The notes under the pieces: model-generated
Databases searched by the model: none
What the model was told of the DNA's origin: nothing
Seen by the model: the letters and a program-made list of their open reading frames with translations, nothing else
Origin: Anaerovibrio slackiae
GTDB taxonomy: Bacteria > Bacillota > Negativicutes > Selenomonadales > Selenomonadaceae
NCBI RefSeq assembly: GCF_009695585.1
Contig: NZ_VUNR01000010.1
Coordinates: forward strand, 27,373 to 91,372
Direction of reading: 5' to 3'
Length of the DNA stretch: 64,000 nt
In this document: piece by piece, positions 44,465 to 53,311 of the stretch
Position numbering within the stretch: position 1 is the first letter of the stretch
Layout: each line of letters starts with the position of its first letter
Made by a program: the position numbers and the translations under genes

Positions 44465-44493
44465 TTGACAAATGGCGGTTATTCCGATATAAT
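44465..44493 (+). promoter_or_regulatory. Promoter of the tRNA Val-Asp-Phe cluster
   Basis: Perfect TTGACA (44465-44470), 17-bp spacer, TATAAT (44488-44493), about 50 bp before the first tRNA. Confidence 0.92.
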
Positions 44494-44544
44494 TCTTGCT
44501 TGTGAGTGGGAATTGCTCACGGGTTTCACAGCTTTATAGTTTTT

Positions 44545-44620
44545 GGGCGCTTAGCTCAGCTGGGAGAGCGTCTGCCTTACAAGCAGAATGTCAGCGGTTC
44601 GATCCCGTTAGCGCCCACCA
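44545..44620 (+). tRNA. tRNA-Val (anticodon TAC)
   Basis: 76 nt including encoded CCA. Acceptor GGGCGCT pairs with AGCGCCC; anticodon stem TCTGC/GCAGA encloses CTTACAA, giving TAC. T-arm GGTTCGATCC present. Confidence 0.96.
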
Positions 44621-44651
44621 AAAATTCCGCAGGATTTCCTGCGTTAACATT

Positions 44652-44728
44652 GGCCCGGTAGTTTAGTTGGTTAGAATGCCGCCCTGTCACGGCGGAGGTC
44701 AGGGGTTCAAGTCCCCTTCGGGTCGCCA
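44652..44728 (+). tRNA. tRNA-Asp (anticodon GTC)
   Basis: 77 nt with encoded CCA. Anticodon stem CCGCC/GGCGG encloses CTGTCAC, giving GTC; the acceptor stem contains G-T pairs. T-arm GGTTCAAGTCC present. Confidence 0.95.
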
Positions 44729-44732
44729 TTAT

Positions 44733-44808
44733 GCCTCGGTAGCTCAGTTGGTAGAGCAGGGGACTGAAAATCCCCGTGTCAGTGGTTCGATTCCGCTCTG
44801 AGGCACCA
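44733..44808 (+). tRNA. tRNA-Phe (anticodon GAA)
   Basis: 76 nt with encoded CCA. Acceptor GCCTCGG/CTGAGGC; anticodon stem GGGGA/TCCCC encloses CTGAAAA, giving GAA. Confidence 0.96.
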
Positions 44809-44819
44809 CTTCTTTTTGC

Positions 44820-44846
44820 AGAGTCCGGTTCGGGGCTCTTTTTTTG
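44820..44846 (+). terminator. Terminator of the tRNA cluster
   Basis: AGAGTCCG pairs with CGGGGCTCT (one G bulge) and is followed by a run of T. Confidence 0.85.
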
Positions 44847-44949
44847 TATATAGGTGTATTGTAAGGTTTGTGTAAAGAACTGCAGCGAATGGCAAAGAAT
44901 TGCAGTAAGTTGTAATCCGTTGCAGTTATTTGTGAGGAAAGGAACTTTT

Positions 44950-45561
44950 ATGTCTCAGTTTACCGATGTGTTTTTGCAGTTTATTGATGGGTGGGGCTAC
45001 TATGCGGTGGCAATCCTCATGGCCTTGGAGAATGCCTGCATCCCTATCCCCAGCGAGCTGATTCTTGGCTTTGCAGGTTATATGATTTATGCCGGGCGCA
45101 TGACCTTCACCATGGCTATGGTGGCAGGCATGGTGGGCGGCATGCTGGGCTCTTATTTTGCTTACTATGTGGGGCACTATGGCGGCCGTCCTTTCGTGGA
45201 CAAGTACGGCAAGTATTTCTTCGTGAAAAAATCCCATGTGGATATTGCCCAGGAGTGGTTTGACAAATACGGCATCAAGGCGGTGTTCTTCAGCCGCATG
45301 CTGCCGGTGGTGCGCACCTTTATCTCCCTGCCGGCAGGCTTTGCCCATGTGGACATGAAAAAGTTTTTCTTCTATACATTTATCGGCTCCCTGCCTTGGA
45401 CGGCATTGATTTTGTTCATCGGCATGATGCTGGGCGAGGGCTGGAAGGTCATGATGGAGGTGGGCCACGAGATAAGCCTGGCTGTGGCAGCTGCTATCGT
45501 GATTATTTGTATTGTATTATATGTACAGTACAAGAGAAAAAAGAAGAAAAGAGTTCATTAA
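44950..45561 (+). CDS. DedA-family membrane protein
   Basis: 203 residues from ATG at 44950 with GAGGAAAGG upstream. DedA/SNARE-associated fold: ENACIPIPSELILGFAGY (reentrant motif), GSYFAYYVGHYGGRPF, then FFSRMLPVVRTFISLPAGFAHVDM with the conserved arginine and GxxxG-type features. These proteins act as undecaprenyl-phosphate or phospholipid translocases (family knowledge). The upstream region 44870-44930 shows decamer-like repeats such as agaattgcag and tccgttgcag. Its TAA stop is followed within 6 bases by element D. Confidence 0.92.
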   Translation: MSQFTDVFLQFIDGWGYYAVAILMALENACIPIPSELILGFAGYMIYAGRMTFTMAMVAGMVGGMLGSYFAYYVGHYGGRPFVDKYGKYFFVKKSHVDIAQEWFDKYGIKAVFFSRMLPVVRTFISLPAGFAHVDMKKFFFYTFIGSLPWTALILFIGMMLGEGWKVMMEVGHEISLAVAAAIVIICIVLYVQYKRKKKKRVH

Positions 45562-45566
45562 AAAAT

Positions 45567-46573
45567 AATTTTCAGTTTATCGTCGTGAAGGTACGAGGCT
45601 TCTGGAACATTAACGGATGAGTTTTGTTGGTTTGTGCACTCTGTTCAGATTAAAAATGGGCTGAGCGGGACAGCTACCCATAGAAAACACGCTCTCGCTC
45701 CTAGTTGTACCTAGCGGATGCTAAGCTCTTGCTACGCCTACGGCTTGCGTAGTCGCAGTACAAGACAACGCATAGCAGTTGTCTTGTACTGGGTGATATG
45801 CCACCGGCATATCACCCGCCGCGCACCGAGGTACAACAAAGGTTTTCTATGGGTACTGTCCTCACTCATCCCTTTCTTTGTCTGAACAGATATAAACAAA
45901 ATGACAGAATCACATACATTATTTGTTACCATAGTGCCCCATACAGCTTTACGAATAAGCCTGAAATAGGGGGCTGGGAGGCTGACGAGACCTGATACTG
46001 CCAACAGCTATGCAAGGCAACCTGCTATTATGAGCAGAGTTGTTTGCATAAACATCAGCAGTTGCAAATTTTGTCATCTACCAGCCCCTGTTTATTACAA
46101 TATATATTTTTTATACGGCTGTTGACAATTAAGCTTATGCGGATTGCATTGCAAGTCAATATAATTGTTTAGTGGCACTATACATTATACAGCGGTTGGC
46201 AGCAACAGGTCTCGTCAGCCTCCTGGCTCCCCTTTTTCAGGCTTGCTCGTAAAGTCAGAATTAGTTGCTACAGTTGCATACTAAATTGAATGCAGTTGGA
46301 TTATTATGCGCATATCTGTTCAGACAAAAAGAAGGACAGGTGCGGCATGTACCCAAAGAAAACCTTGAGTGCAGCCTCGCTTCTTAGCGAGTGCGAGCGT
46401 AAGCGATGCAGGAGCTTAGAAGCGCGAGGCTGTGCTAAGAGCGAGAGCGAGTTTTCTATGGGTACTGCCGCTACCTGTCCCTTTATAATGTCTGAACAGA
46501 ATCCACGAAATATCAAACTACATCATCAGTATATGCACGAAGTAACGAATAACCACTACGACAAACTGAAATT
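45567..46573. repeat. Palindromic element D (two cores, longest linker)
   Basis: Ends AATTTTCAGTTTAT and ACAAACTGAAATTT. Core 1: CTGTTCAGAT 45641-45650 with GTCTGAACAG 45880-45889, arms TACCCATAGAAAAC 45675-45688 and GTTTTCTATGGGTA 45842-45855. Its loop is the loop of element A in reverse orientation, with GTACAAGACAAC/GTTGTCTTGTAC (45758-45789). Core 2: CTGTTCAGAC 46316-46325 with GTCTGAACAG 46490-46499, arms TACCCAAAGAAAAC 46350-46363 and GTTTTCTATGGGTA 46451-46464, nearly identical to core 2 of element B. The linker (about 45890-46315) includes an AT-rich insert absent from B. Confidence 0.9.
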
Positions 46574-46582
46574 TCCCAATTT

Positions 46583-47674
46583 TTAGGGGATGGTTTTGGA
46601 AATCCTGCTGACGGCACTGTTTTTCAGCAAATCCTCAATGCGGTGCTGGATGTCCAGTGCTTCGGCATGGAGTGCCTTGGCAAGGTTCAGCTCGCTGGTG
46701 CTGTCGTTTTCGATGCCGGTGAGGAAGTGCTGCCAGCTTTCAATGGAAAGCCGTGCCTCCTGGCTGCGCATTTCCTTCAGGTATTGGGCGCCGTCGTTGA
46801 CAGGTATTTCATCCAGCTCCTGCTGGCGTTTTTCCAGGGCAGGAATGATATCGGATTTGATGTAGCCTGCCAGCTTGCTGCGCTGGGTGCTGGTCAGCCT
46901 GCCATCCTCCGTAGCGGTCATTTTCTTGAAGTTGGTCTGCTGGGTATCCAGAATGTCATTGTATTTGTCTATGATATTCTGGGTTGCCCTGGTATACGCC
47001 ATCAGCCCGGAGGTCTGGATAGGGCCGATAAAATCAAGGAAATCACGGTAGTTCAGTATCTTGGTAACCTGCCAGTTGTCCTCCTTCTGATTCAGCAGCA
47101 GGTTCAGGATGAACAGGGTGCCGGTGTACTCGTCCCTCACCTGCACCTTTGCCATGGCGGTATCCTTGGTGTGGCTGACGCTTTCGATTTTGACGAATTT
47201 TGTGTTGCGCAGCTGGGAACGTTCCACAAGGTATTCGTAGTCGATGCCCAGCTGACGTCCTTTCAGCAGGTTGTCTCCTCCTGGCTGCAGCCAGCTGCCA
47301 TTCTGTACATAGGCCGTAATCAGCTGGCAGGTTCCCTCGGTGACCTGGGGCTTGATTTTGATATAAAACTGCTCGAACATGACCTTGGTCTGGTCAGGCA
47401 GGCTGGCATCCTGGGCAAACATATCCCTGGTCAGGTCATCATAGGCGTGTGATGTCACGGAGCTTATATCGCAGTAGCGCTGCATTTCCGCTGCATCCTG
47501 GGACTCGATAGCTTTGCCCAGCTTTTCCAGGGCGTATTCCGGCGTGTTGGCATAAAAAATCCGCCACAGGGAAAAGCCCAGGATAAAAACCAGCAGTATC
47601 AGTGTGCCAATCCTTTCATATTTTGTTCGTCTGCGCCGTTTTTCCAGTTGCGCCTGCCAATCAAAGTTTGCCAT
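46583..47674 (-). CDS. Conserved hypothetical membrane-anchored protein
   Basis: 363 residues. A basic N-terminus (EKRRRRTKYER) and one membrane helix at about 23-42 (GTLILLVFILGFSLWRIF) anchor a large extracytoplasmic domain. The start of that domain, NTPEYALEKLGKAIESQDAAEMQRYCD, resembles DUF2939-type proteins, where a small helical module repeats. The rest is helical and charged. No catalytic motif is seen and the function is unknown. Monocistronic; its stop lies 10 bases from the end of element D. Confidence 0.7.
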   Translation of the reverse strand: MANFDWQAQLEKRRRRTKYERIGTLILLVFILGFSLWRIFYANTPEYALEKLGKAIESQDAAEMQRYCDISSVTSHAYDDLTRDMFAQDASLPDQTKVMFEQFYIKIKPQVTEGTCQLITAYVQNGSWLQPGGDNLLKGRQLGIDYEYLVERSQLRNTKFVKIESVSHTKDTAMAKVQVRDEYTGTLFILNLLLNQKEDNWQVTKILNYRDFLDFIGPIQTSGLMAYTRATQNIIDKYNDILDTQQTNFKKMTATEDGRLTSTQRSKLAGYIKSDIIPALEKRQQELDEIPVNDGAQYLKEMRSQEARLSIESWQHFLTGIENDSTSELNLAKALHAEALDIQHRIEDLLKNSAVSRISKTIP

Positions 47675-47854
47675 TGTATGTTAATCCACCTCAGAATTTT
47701 ATTAGTGTAAATAAACCACAAGCATTATACTACATTTTTGCTATTTTTTACAATGAAATAGGAGAGCCGGAGGAGGAAATGTCCAAGGCTGGCAGGTACA
47801 ATACAGAAAAACGCAGAAAAAATGCAGAAAAAATGCAGAAAGGCCTGGGAAATT

Positions 47855-47881
47855 TAAGATTTAAGCTATACATGACGATAT
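47855..47881 (+). promoter_or_regulatory. Sigma-28-like flagellin promoter
   Basis: TAAG (47855-47858), 15-bp spacer, GACGATAT (47874-47881), close to the flagellar sigma consensus TAAA-N15-GCCGATAA and about 70 bp before the flagellin ATG. Confidence 0.7.
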
Positions 47882-47907
47882 AATAAGTACAAAGACTAGG
47901 ATTATCG

Positions 47908-47947
47908 CGACAAGGATGTCGAAACTATGATATGCTCAAGGAGGAAT
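47908..47947 (+). promoter_or_regulatory. Candidate CsrA-binding leader of flagellin mRNA
   Basis: CGACAAGGATGTCG (47908-47921) folds as a CGAC/GTCG stem with loop AAGGAT and contains ACAAGGATGT, matching the CsrA high-affinity word ACARGGAUGU. A second GGA motif, CAAGGAGGAA (47937-47946), coincides with the Shine-Dalgarno site. Two sites with one over the SD is the arrangement known for Bacillus hag. Confidence 0.7.
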
Positions 47948-47951
47948 TACT

Positions 47952-49262
47952 ATGGCAACAATCGGCAGCTATGCACAGCAGCTTTCGCTTCTCAACCAGC
48001 TGAATATGAGATATTCTTCTGCCATGAAGCATGCTACTGCTATCGCAACAGGCAACAAGGTAAACAGCGCAGCAGATGATGCGTCTACTTATTCTATCGG
48101 CAAATCCATGGGGGTGCGCATTGGCAGCCTGGAGCAGGCAGATGCCAACACCCAGACCAGCTCCAGTATGCTGAAGGTGGCAGATGGCGCCATGAGCAAC
48201 ACGCTGGATATCCTCACCACCATGAAGGAAAAGGCGCTGGCAGCGGCAAACTCCACTGCTAGGGACAGCGACCGCGCCAACATCCAGAAGGAGCTGAACC
48301 AGTACATCGACCAGATTACGGACAACTCCCTGGTGGAGTACAACGGCATGGCACTGATGAATGGCAGCAATAACTATGCTACTCAGCTGACTACTCAGGC
48401 CTATACCAATACCAGCCTGGGCACCGAGGTAACAGGCAGCACCAAGCTGACCGACCTTACCCGCCGTGCCGGGGACAATCTGGGCATTGCCTCTACGGAT
48501 ACCATTAATGTATCCTATGTGAAGGATGGCAAGACTTACCACACCAGCTATACTGCCGGTGATACCACCTTGGAGGACATTTTCAAGAATGCCAACAACG
48601 CAGGGGGCGGCAATGTTTTTGACACCACCCTGGGCACCACCAAGGAAATCGGTACCAATTCCTCCGGCAATCTGCAGGAGACCGTGGATGGCAAGAATGC
48701 TATTACTGTCAAGGCTGCGGAGGCAGGCAAGGCAGGGGAGATTTCCGGCTTTACCATTTCCGTAACTGATGCCAGCGGCAACGAAAAGAAGGCTGTCAAC
48801 AATGTACTCAGTGATTTTACCGAGTCCATCGGGGCAGCTGAGAACAGAGCTGATAACTCCTTGACCTTGCAGGTGGGGGCAGATGCCAATCAGTCCATTC
48901 AGGCAGGGCTGGGGAATATTTCCGCCCGTGCCCTGGGGCTTATCGGCAGTGACGGCTCCTATCTCAGCGTGGGCACCGTGCAGGATGCAAGTGCCGCCAT
49001 TAGTGTCATTGACAACGCCATCAACAAGGTTTTGGAGCAGTCCACCAATGTAGGCGCCCTCAGCAGCCGTTTGGAGTATACCCACAGCAATCTGGTGACA
49101 CAGGGGGAGAATCTCACTGCGGCTCAGACTACCCTTATAGGTGCGGATATTGCCAAAGAGCTTACCCAGTTCACCAGCGACAATATCCTCATGCAGGCAT
49201 CTCAGGCGATGCTGGCCCAGTCCTATCAGAATTCCAGCTGGTTCCTGAATCTGCTGGGATAA
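47952..49262 (+). CDS. Flagellin
   Basis: 436 residues. Conserved N-terminal D0/D1 helices (LLNQLNMRYSSAMKHATA, NSAADDASTYSIGKSM) and C-terminal D1/D0 helices (SRLEYTHSNLVTQGENLTAA, ending SWFLNLLG) flank a variable domain of about 200 residues. It is the filament subunit, exported by the flagellar type III system. The segment IATGNKVNSAADDAS replaces the usual SSGxRINSAADDA, a mild divergence. Expression appears controlled at two levels: sigma-28-like promoter and CsrA-type leader. No other flagellar structural gene is in the window. Confidence 0.93.
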   Translation: MATIGSYAQQLSLLNQLNMRYSSAMKHATAIATGNKVNSAADDASTYSIGKSMGVRIGSLEQADANTQTSSSMLKVADGAMSNTLDILTTMKEKALAAANSTARDSDRANIQKELNQYIDQITDNSLVEYNGMALMNGSNNYATQLTTQAYTNTSLGTEVTGSTKLTDLTRRAGDNLGIASTDTINVSYVKDGKTYHTSYTAGDTTLEDIFKNANNAGGGNVFDTTLGTTKEIGTNSSGNLQETVDGKNAITVKAAEAGKAGEISGFTISVTDASGNEKKAVNNVLSDFTESIGAAENRADNSLTLQVGADANQSIQAGLGNISARALGLIGSDGSYLSVGTVQDASAAISVIDNAINKVLEQSTNVGALSSRLEYTHSNLVTQGENLTAAQTTLIGADIAKELTQFTSDNILMQASQAMLAQSYQNSSWFLNLLG

Positions 49263-49300
49263 GCTTGGAGATAGTTTGTATTTTCATATTGCCTTTTCTG

Positions 49301-49330
49301 CTGCCCGCTTTTTGGCGGGCAGTATTTTAG
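49301..49330 (+). terminator. Flagellin terminator
   Basis: CTGCCCGC (49301-49308) pairs with GCGGGCAG (49315-49322) over a short T-rich loop, followed by TATTTTAG. Confidence 0.85.
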
Positions 49331-49341
49331 TGCTACAAAAG

Positions 49342-49387
49342 TGCAGCTGCCGGGTAGAAGTTAACTTTGGCAACTGCATTTATTTTT
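49342..49387 (+). terminator. Second terminator-like hairpin
   Basis: TGCAGCTGCC (49342-49351) pairs with GGCAACTGCA (49369-49378) with one mismatch, then TTTATTTTTG. Confidence 0.6.
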
Positions 49388-49481
49388 GCAGAAAATTGGC
49401 AGGTTTTAGCAGGAAAAAAGATTTGTATGACGAATATATAAATATGGGTGAGTTTTAGCTTTTGGAGGGAAGGTGAATTTT

Positions 49482-51389
49482 ATGACAGCTTCACAGAGTG
49501 CGATGCACAAGCAAAAGCAGAAGTATCTGCATCTGCTGGCGGAAAAGTATCCAACTAAGGAAGCGGTGTATGCTGATTTGATTAATTTGCAGGCCAGCCT
49601 GTGCCTGCCGAAAGAGGTAGAGCATTTTGTCAGTGACCTGCACGGTGAATACGAGCTTTTTTATCATATATTGAACAACTGCTCCGGGGTTATCAAGGAG
49701 AAGGTGGATTATGTTTTCGGGGCGCGGCTGACTACGGAGGAAAAGGCGGAGTTCTGCACTCTGATTTATTATCCTGTGGAAAAAATGCAGCAGATGCAGG
49801 CAGAGAGGAAAAATACCCCTGAGTGGTATCGGGAAAACCTGTCCCGGCTGCTGGAGGTCAGCAAGCTGATGACCTACAAATATCCGCTGGCCAAGGTCAA
49901 GAGCTTTGTGCCGAAGAATTACCGCAGCGTGATTACGGAGCTGTTCAACACCCATCCCGAGGCGGACAGGGCGCAGTTTTTGTACAGCAAGCGGCTGCTG
50001 AATATGATTGTGCAGGTGGGAGGCTCCGAGGATTTTATTGTGGCATTGACCCAGCTCATCAAATGCCTGGCAGTGGGGCACATGCACATTGTGGGGGATT
50101 TCTTTGACAGGGGCAATCGCCCTGACACTATTCTCGATATGCTGCTGGAGTATCATTCGCTGGATATTCAGTGGGGCAATCACGATATCCTGTGGATGGG
50201 AGCTGCCTGTGGCAGTGAGGTGTGCATTGCCGGAGTAGTCAGGAACAGCCTGCGCTACAAGAATACGGAGGTGCTGGAAAAGGGCTATGCCATCAGCCTG
50301 CGCCCACTGACCATGTATGCCCAGCGCATCTATCCTGATGAAAATGCCCTCAAGGCATCGGAAAAGGCGATTTCCATGATAATGTTCAAGCTGGAGGGGC
50401 AGCTGATTCTCCGCAATCCGGATTTTCGCATGGAAAGCCGCCTGCAGCTGCAGAATGTGGACTACAATGCCAGCTGCTACCGCATCAATGGCAAGCGCTA
50501 TGAGCTGTCCAGTGCCTATTTCCCGACGGTGGACCCGAAGAATCCCTATGAGCTGACGGAGGAGGAAAAGCAGATTATCGGCGATCTGAAATCCTATTTC
50601 ATTGAGAGCGAGCGGCTCAGGCGCCATGTGGATTTTATCTACAAGAAGGGCAGTGTGTATACCTGCTGCAATCAGAACCTGCTGTTCCATGGCTGCGTGC
50701 CGCTGAACTGGGATGGCACCCTCAAGGAGGTCACCTTTGACGGCAGGGCCTACAAGGGCAAGGAGTACATGGATTACTGCGACCAGATGGCGCGGCGGGC
50801 CCAGTCTGGGGAGGACCAGCGGGCACTGGATTTCATGTGGTTTTTGTGGAACGGTCTGCTGTCCCCGATTTCCGGCAGGGAGTTCACCACCTTTGAGCGG
50901 ATGTTCCTGGAGGATGAGAGCACATGGAAGGAGCCTTCGGATCCTTATTATGAGCTGGTGGACAGGGAGGAAATCTGTGAGGAGATCTTGGAGGAATTCG
51001 GCCTAAACCCGAAGGAAGGCCATATCATCAACGGCCATGTGCCGGTGAAGGTGGCCAAGGGGGAAACTCCTATCAAGGCAGATGGCAAGGCACTGTGCAT
51101 TGATGGAGGCTTCTGCCGGGCTTACCACAAGAAGACGGGCATCTCCGGCTATACCCTGATTTTTAATTCCAGAGGCTTCCGCCTGCTGGAGCATCAGAAT
51201 GTGGCTGATGTCCGGGAGGCTCTCAGGAACAACAAGGATATTGAGTCGGTGTCCCGTACTATTGAGCTGCAGTCCAAGGTGACTACAGTAGGGGATACGG
51301 ACGAGGGCAAGCGCATCCAGGAAAAGATCACGGATCTGTACAGCCTGCTGCTGGCCTATGAGAATGGCACTATCAAGCCGCAGGATTAA
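49482..51389 (+). CDS. fbp: Fructose-1,6-bisphosphatase class III
   Basis: 635 residues from ATG at 49482 (GGAGGGAAGG upstream); a GTG at 49473 is a weaker alternative. Calcineurin-like phosphatase motifs SDLHGEYE near 47, GDFFDRGN near 205 and WGNHDI near 230 hold the metal pair; NGHVPVKVAKGE and DGGFCRAY follow in the C-terminal part. Length matches the Bacillus-type Fbp (about 640-670). It makes fructose 6-phosphate for gluconeogenesis. Monocistronic start, with the HAD gene 86 bp downstream. Confidence 0.95.
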   Translation: MTASQSAMHKQKQKYLHLLAEKYPTKEAVYADLINLQASLCLPKEVEHFVSDLHGEYELFYHILNNCSGVIKEKVDYVFGARLTTEEKAEFCTLIYYPVEKMQQMQAERKNTPEWYRENLSRLLEVSKLMTYKYPLAKVKSFVPKNYRSVITELFNTHPEADRAQFLYSKRLLNMIVQVGGSEDFIVALTQLIKCLAVGHMHIVGDFFDRGNRPDTILDMLLEYHSLDIQWGNHDILWMGAACGSEVCIAGVVRNSLRYKNTEVLEKGYAISLRPLTMYAQRIYPDENALKASEKAISMIMFKLEGQLILRNPDFRMESRLQLQNVDYNASCYRINGKRYELSSAYFPTVDPKNPYELTEEEKQIIGDLKSYFIESERLRRHVDFIYKKGSVYTCCNQNLLFHGCVPLNWDGTLKEVTFDGRAYKGKEYMDYCDQMARRAQSGEDQRALDFMWFLWNGLLSPISGREFTTFERMFLEDESTWKEPSDPYYELVDREEICEEILEEFGLNPKEGHIINGHVPVKVAKGETPIKADGKALCIDGGFCRAYHKKTGISGYTLIFNSRGFRLLEHQNVADVREALRNNKDIESVSRTIELQSKVTTVGDTDEGKRIQEKITDLYSLLLAYENGTIKPQD

Positions 51390-51475
51390 AAAGCTTCCGG
51401 GGCATGGAATCTGGTAAAATTGCTGAATTTGATGGAATTAATAAAATGAGTAAATTTTGTGAAAGGTTTGATTTT

Positions 51476-52123
51476 ATGGAGGAAAAGGCGTTTATATTTG
51501 ATATGGACGGGGTAATCATTGATAGCGAGAATCTTCATTCAGTTACCAAGGTGCAGGCGATACGCTCCTTCGGCGTGGAGGTCAGCGAGGCTGATTTGAA
51601 TTTGCAGAGCTATGTGGGCAGGAGCGCCAAGTCCTTCTTTAGCGATGTGCTTGCCAAATATCCTGAGCTGGGGGATGATTGGGAGGTGCTTGCCAAAAAG
51701 AAGCATGAGCTGTATCAGAAAATCCTGCGGGAGGCTCCTGATTTGAAGCCGATAGATGGTATACCGGAGCTTCTGGCGAGGCTGAAGGAAAAGGGCTATA
51801 AAATCGGGCTGGGCTCATCGTCTATTATGGCAAATGTGCAGCTGGTGCTGAATCGCTTTGGCATTATTGATTATTTTGATGCGATTGCTGCCGGCAGCGA
51901 GGTGGAGCATGCCAAGCCGGCACCTGATGTGTATCTGCTGGCTGCCAGCCGTTTGGGGGTTGCCCCGGAAAACTGTACCGTGGTGGAGGATGCTGCAGCC
52001 GGTATTGCTGCCGCCAAGGCTGCGGGAATGCGCTGCATTGCCGTGCGCAATCCTAACTCCGGGACGCAGGATTTCAGCCAGGCAGATGTGGTTATTGATA
52101 GATATGATGAAATCAAGTTATAA
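51476..52123 (+). CDS. HAD-superfamily phosphatase (beta-phosphoglucomutase-like)
   Basis: 215 residues from ATG at 51476 with GAAAGG upstream. HAD motif I FDMDGVIIDSE (nucleophile Asp9, acid Asp11), motif II LGSSS, motif III Lys in HAKPAPDVYL and motif IV VEDAAAGIAAAKAAG; alpha-helical cap between I and II. The family includes beta-phosphoglucomutase and small sugar-phosphate phosphatases; no sugar cluster nearby allows a choice. Its TAA stop lies inside the terminal repeat of element E. Confidence 0.88.
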   Translation: MEEKAFIFDMDGVIIDSENLHSVTKVQAIRSFGVEVSEADLNLQSYVGRSAKSFFSDVLAKYPELGDDWEVLAKKKHELYQKILREAPDLKPIDGIPELLARLKEKGYKIGLGSSSIMANVQLVLNRFGIIDYFDAIAAGSEVEHAKPAPDVYLLAASRLGVAPENCTVVEDAAAGIAAAKAAGMRCIAVRNPNSGTQDFSQADVVIDRYDEIKL

Positions 52124-52967
52124 ATTTCAGTTTGTCGTAGTGCTGGTTTGTTACTTCGTGCATATACTGAATGAAATAGTTTGATAGTTCGTGGACTCTG
52201 TTCAGACATTATAAAGGGACAGGTAGCGGCAGTACCCATAGAAAACGCGCTCTCGCTCTTAGCACAGCCTCGCGCTTCTAAGCTCCTGCATCGCTTACGC
52301 TCGCACTCGCTAAGAAGCGAGGCTGCACTCAAGGTTTTCTTTGGGTACATGCCGTACCTGTCCCTCTTTGTGTCTGAACAGATATGCACATAATAATCCA
52401 ACTGCATTCAATTAGTATGCAACTGTAGCAACTAATTCTTACTTTACGAGCAAGCCTGAAAAGGGGGAGCCGGGAGGCTGACGAAACTTGCAATTGCCAA
52501 CCGTTGCATAAACGTACAGTGCAAACAACTCTGCTCATAATAGCAGATTGCCTTGCATAGCAGTTGGCAGTATCAGGTAGCGTCAGCCTCCCAGCCCCCC
52601 TATTTCAGGCTTGCTCGTAAAGTATCATCATGTTGCTATGGCAAAATATAAGGAATTACTGATAAGTAAGTGGGGATCTGCCGCAGGAGTGTAACTATCA
52701 GCAGATAATGCGATGGGCGGAGAAGGCGGTGCCAATGCAAGGCACTGAGACGCGCCTCGGTGCTTAGCGAGTCGCAAGCCGTAGGCGCAGCGAGAGCTTA
52801 GCATCCGCTAGGCGTGGATAGTAGCGCGAGCGTGCCTGCATTGGCATTGCCTCTCCGACCATTGGAGTATTTGCTGATGTTTTTCTGACAGCTCCCCTGC
52901 ACTAATAATTAAAACGTACATATATCGCAAAAGTAACAATCAAGCACTACGACAAACTGAAATTTAT
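52120..52967. repeat. Palindromic element E (24-bp perfect terminal repeats)
   Basis: Perfect 24-bp inverted termini at 52120-52143 and 52944-52967, beginning ATAAATTTCAG and ending CTGAAATTTAT. Core 1: CTGTTCAGAC 52198-52207 with GTCTGAACAG 52372-52381, arms TACCCATAGAAAAC 52233-52246 and GTTTTCTTTGGGTA 52334-52347; it is the core 2 type of B and D in reverse orientation. Core 2 (about 52720-52860) has other arms: GTGCCAATGCA with TGCATTGGCA, and GGAGA with TCTCC. The linker again has CTGCTCATAATAGCAG and TTGGCAGT words. Confidence 0.9.
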
Positions 52968-53005
52968 CGTAATATGAAAAAGATGAATAGCACTGCTGTT
53001 ACTAT

Positions 53006-53311
53006 TTATTTAAAGAAGGACAACAGATTTCTGCTTTTGTATAATATACGAGAGACAAAAATGCTTTTGTCGGTTACCCGGTAAAATATCAGGTAGTTAT
53101 GACATGGGATAAAACGGTAGTTGCTGTTTGTCACAAGGTCATTTTTCAATTTTGTTCCCCGATTAGGCATTTCTGTTAATGAGTGTAAGGCGTCTATGAT
53201 GTCCGTTAGAATTTTCTTTGCGGCATCAGGATTGGCTAATTTGTTGGAGATATACAGTTTTATATCTGTCAGATCCTGATACGCACGGGGTGATACATCG
53301 ATTTTCATCAT
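53006..53311 (-). CDS. RelE/ParE-family toxin
   Basis: 101 residues. The fold pattern of RelE/ParE is seen: N-terminal IDVSPRAYQDLTDIKLYI, central LTEMPNRGTKL, and C-terminal YRFIPCHNYLIFYRVTDKSIFVSRILYKSRN with the typical arginine and tyrosine residues. Such toxins cleave mRNA at ribosomes (RelE) or inhibit gyrase (ParE); the distinction is not possible here. ATG overlaps the antitoxin stop by 4 bases. The 3' end is 39 bp from element E. Confidence 0.88.
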   Translation of the reverse strand: MMKIDVSPRAYQDLTDIKLYISNKLANPDAAKKILTDIIDALHSLTEMPNRGTKLKNDLVTNSNYRFIPCHNYLIFYRVTDKSIFVSRILYKSRNLLSFFK

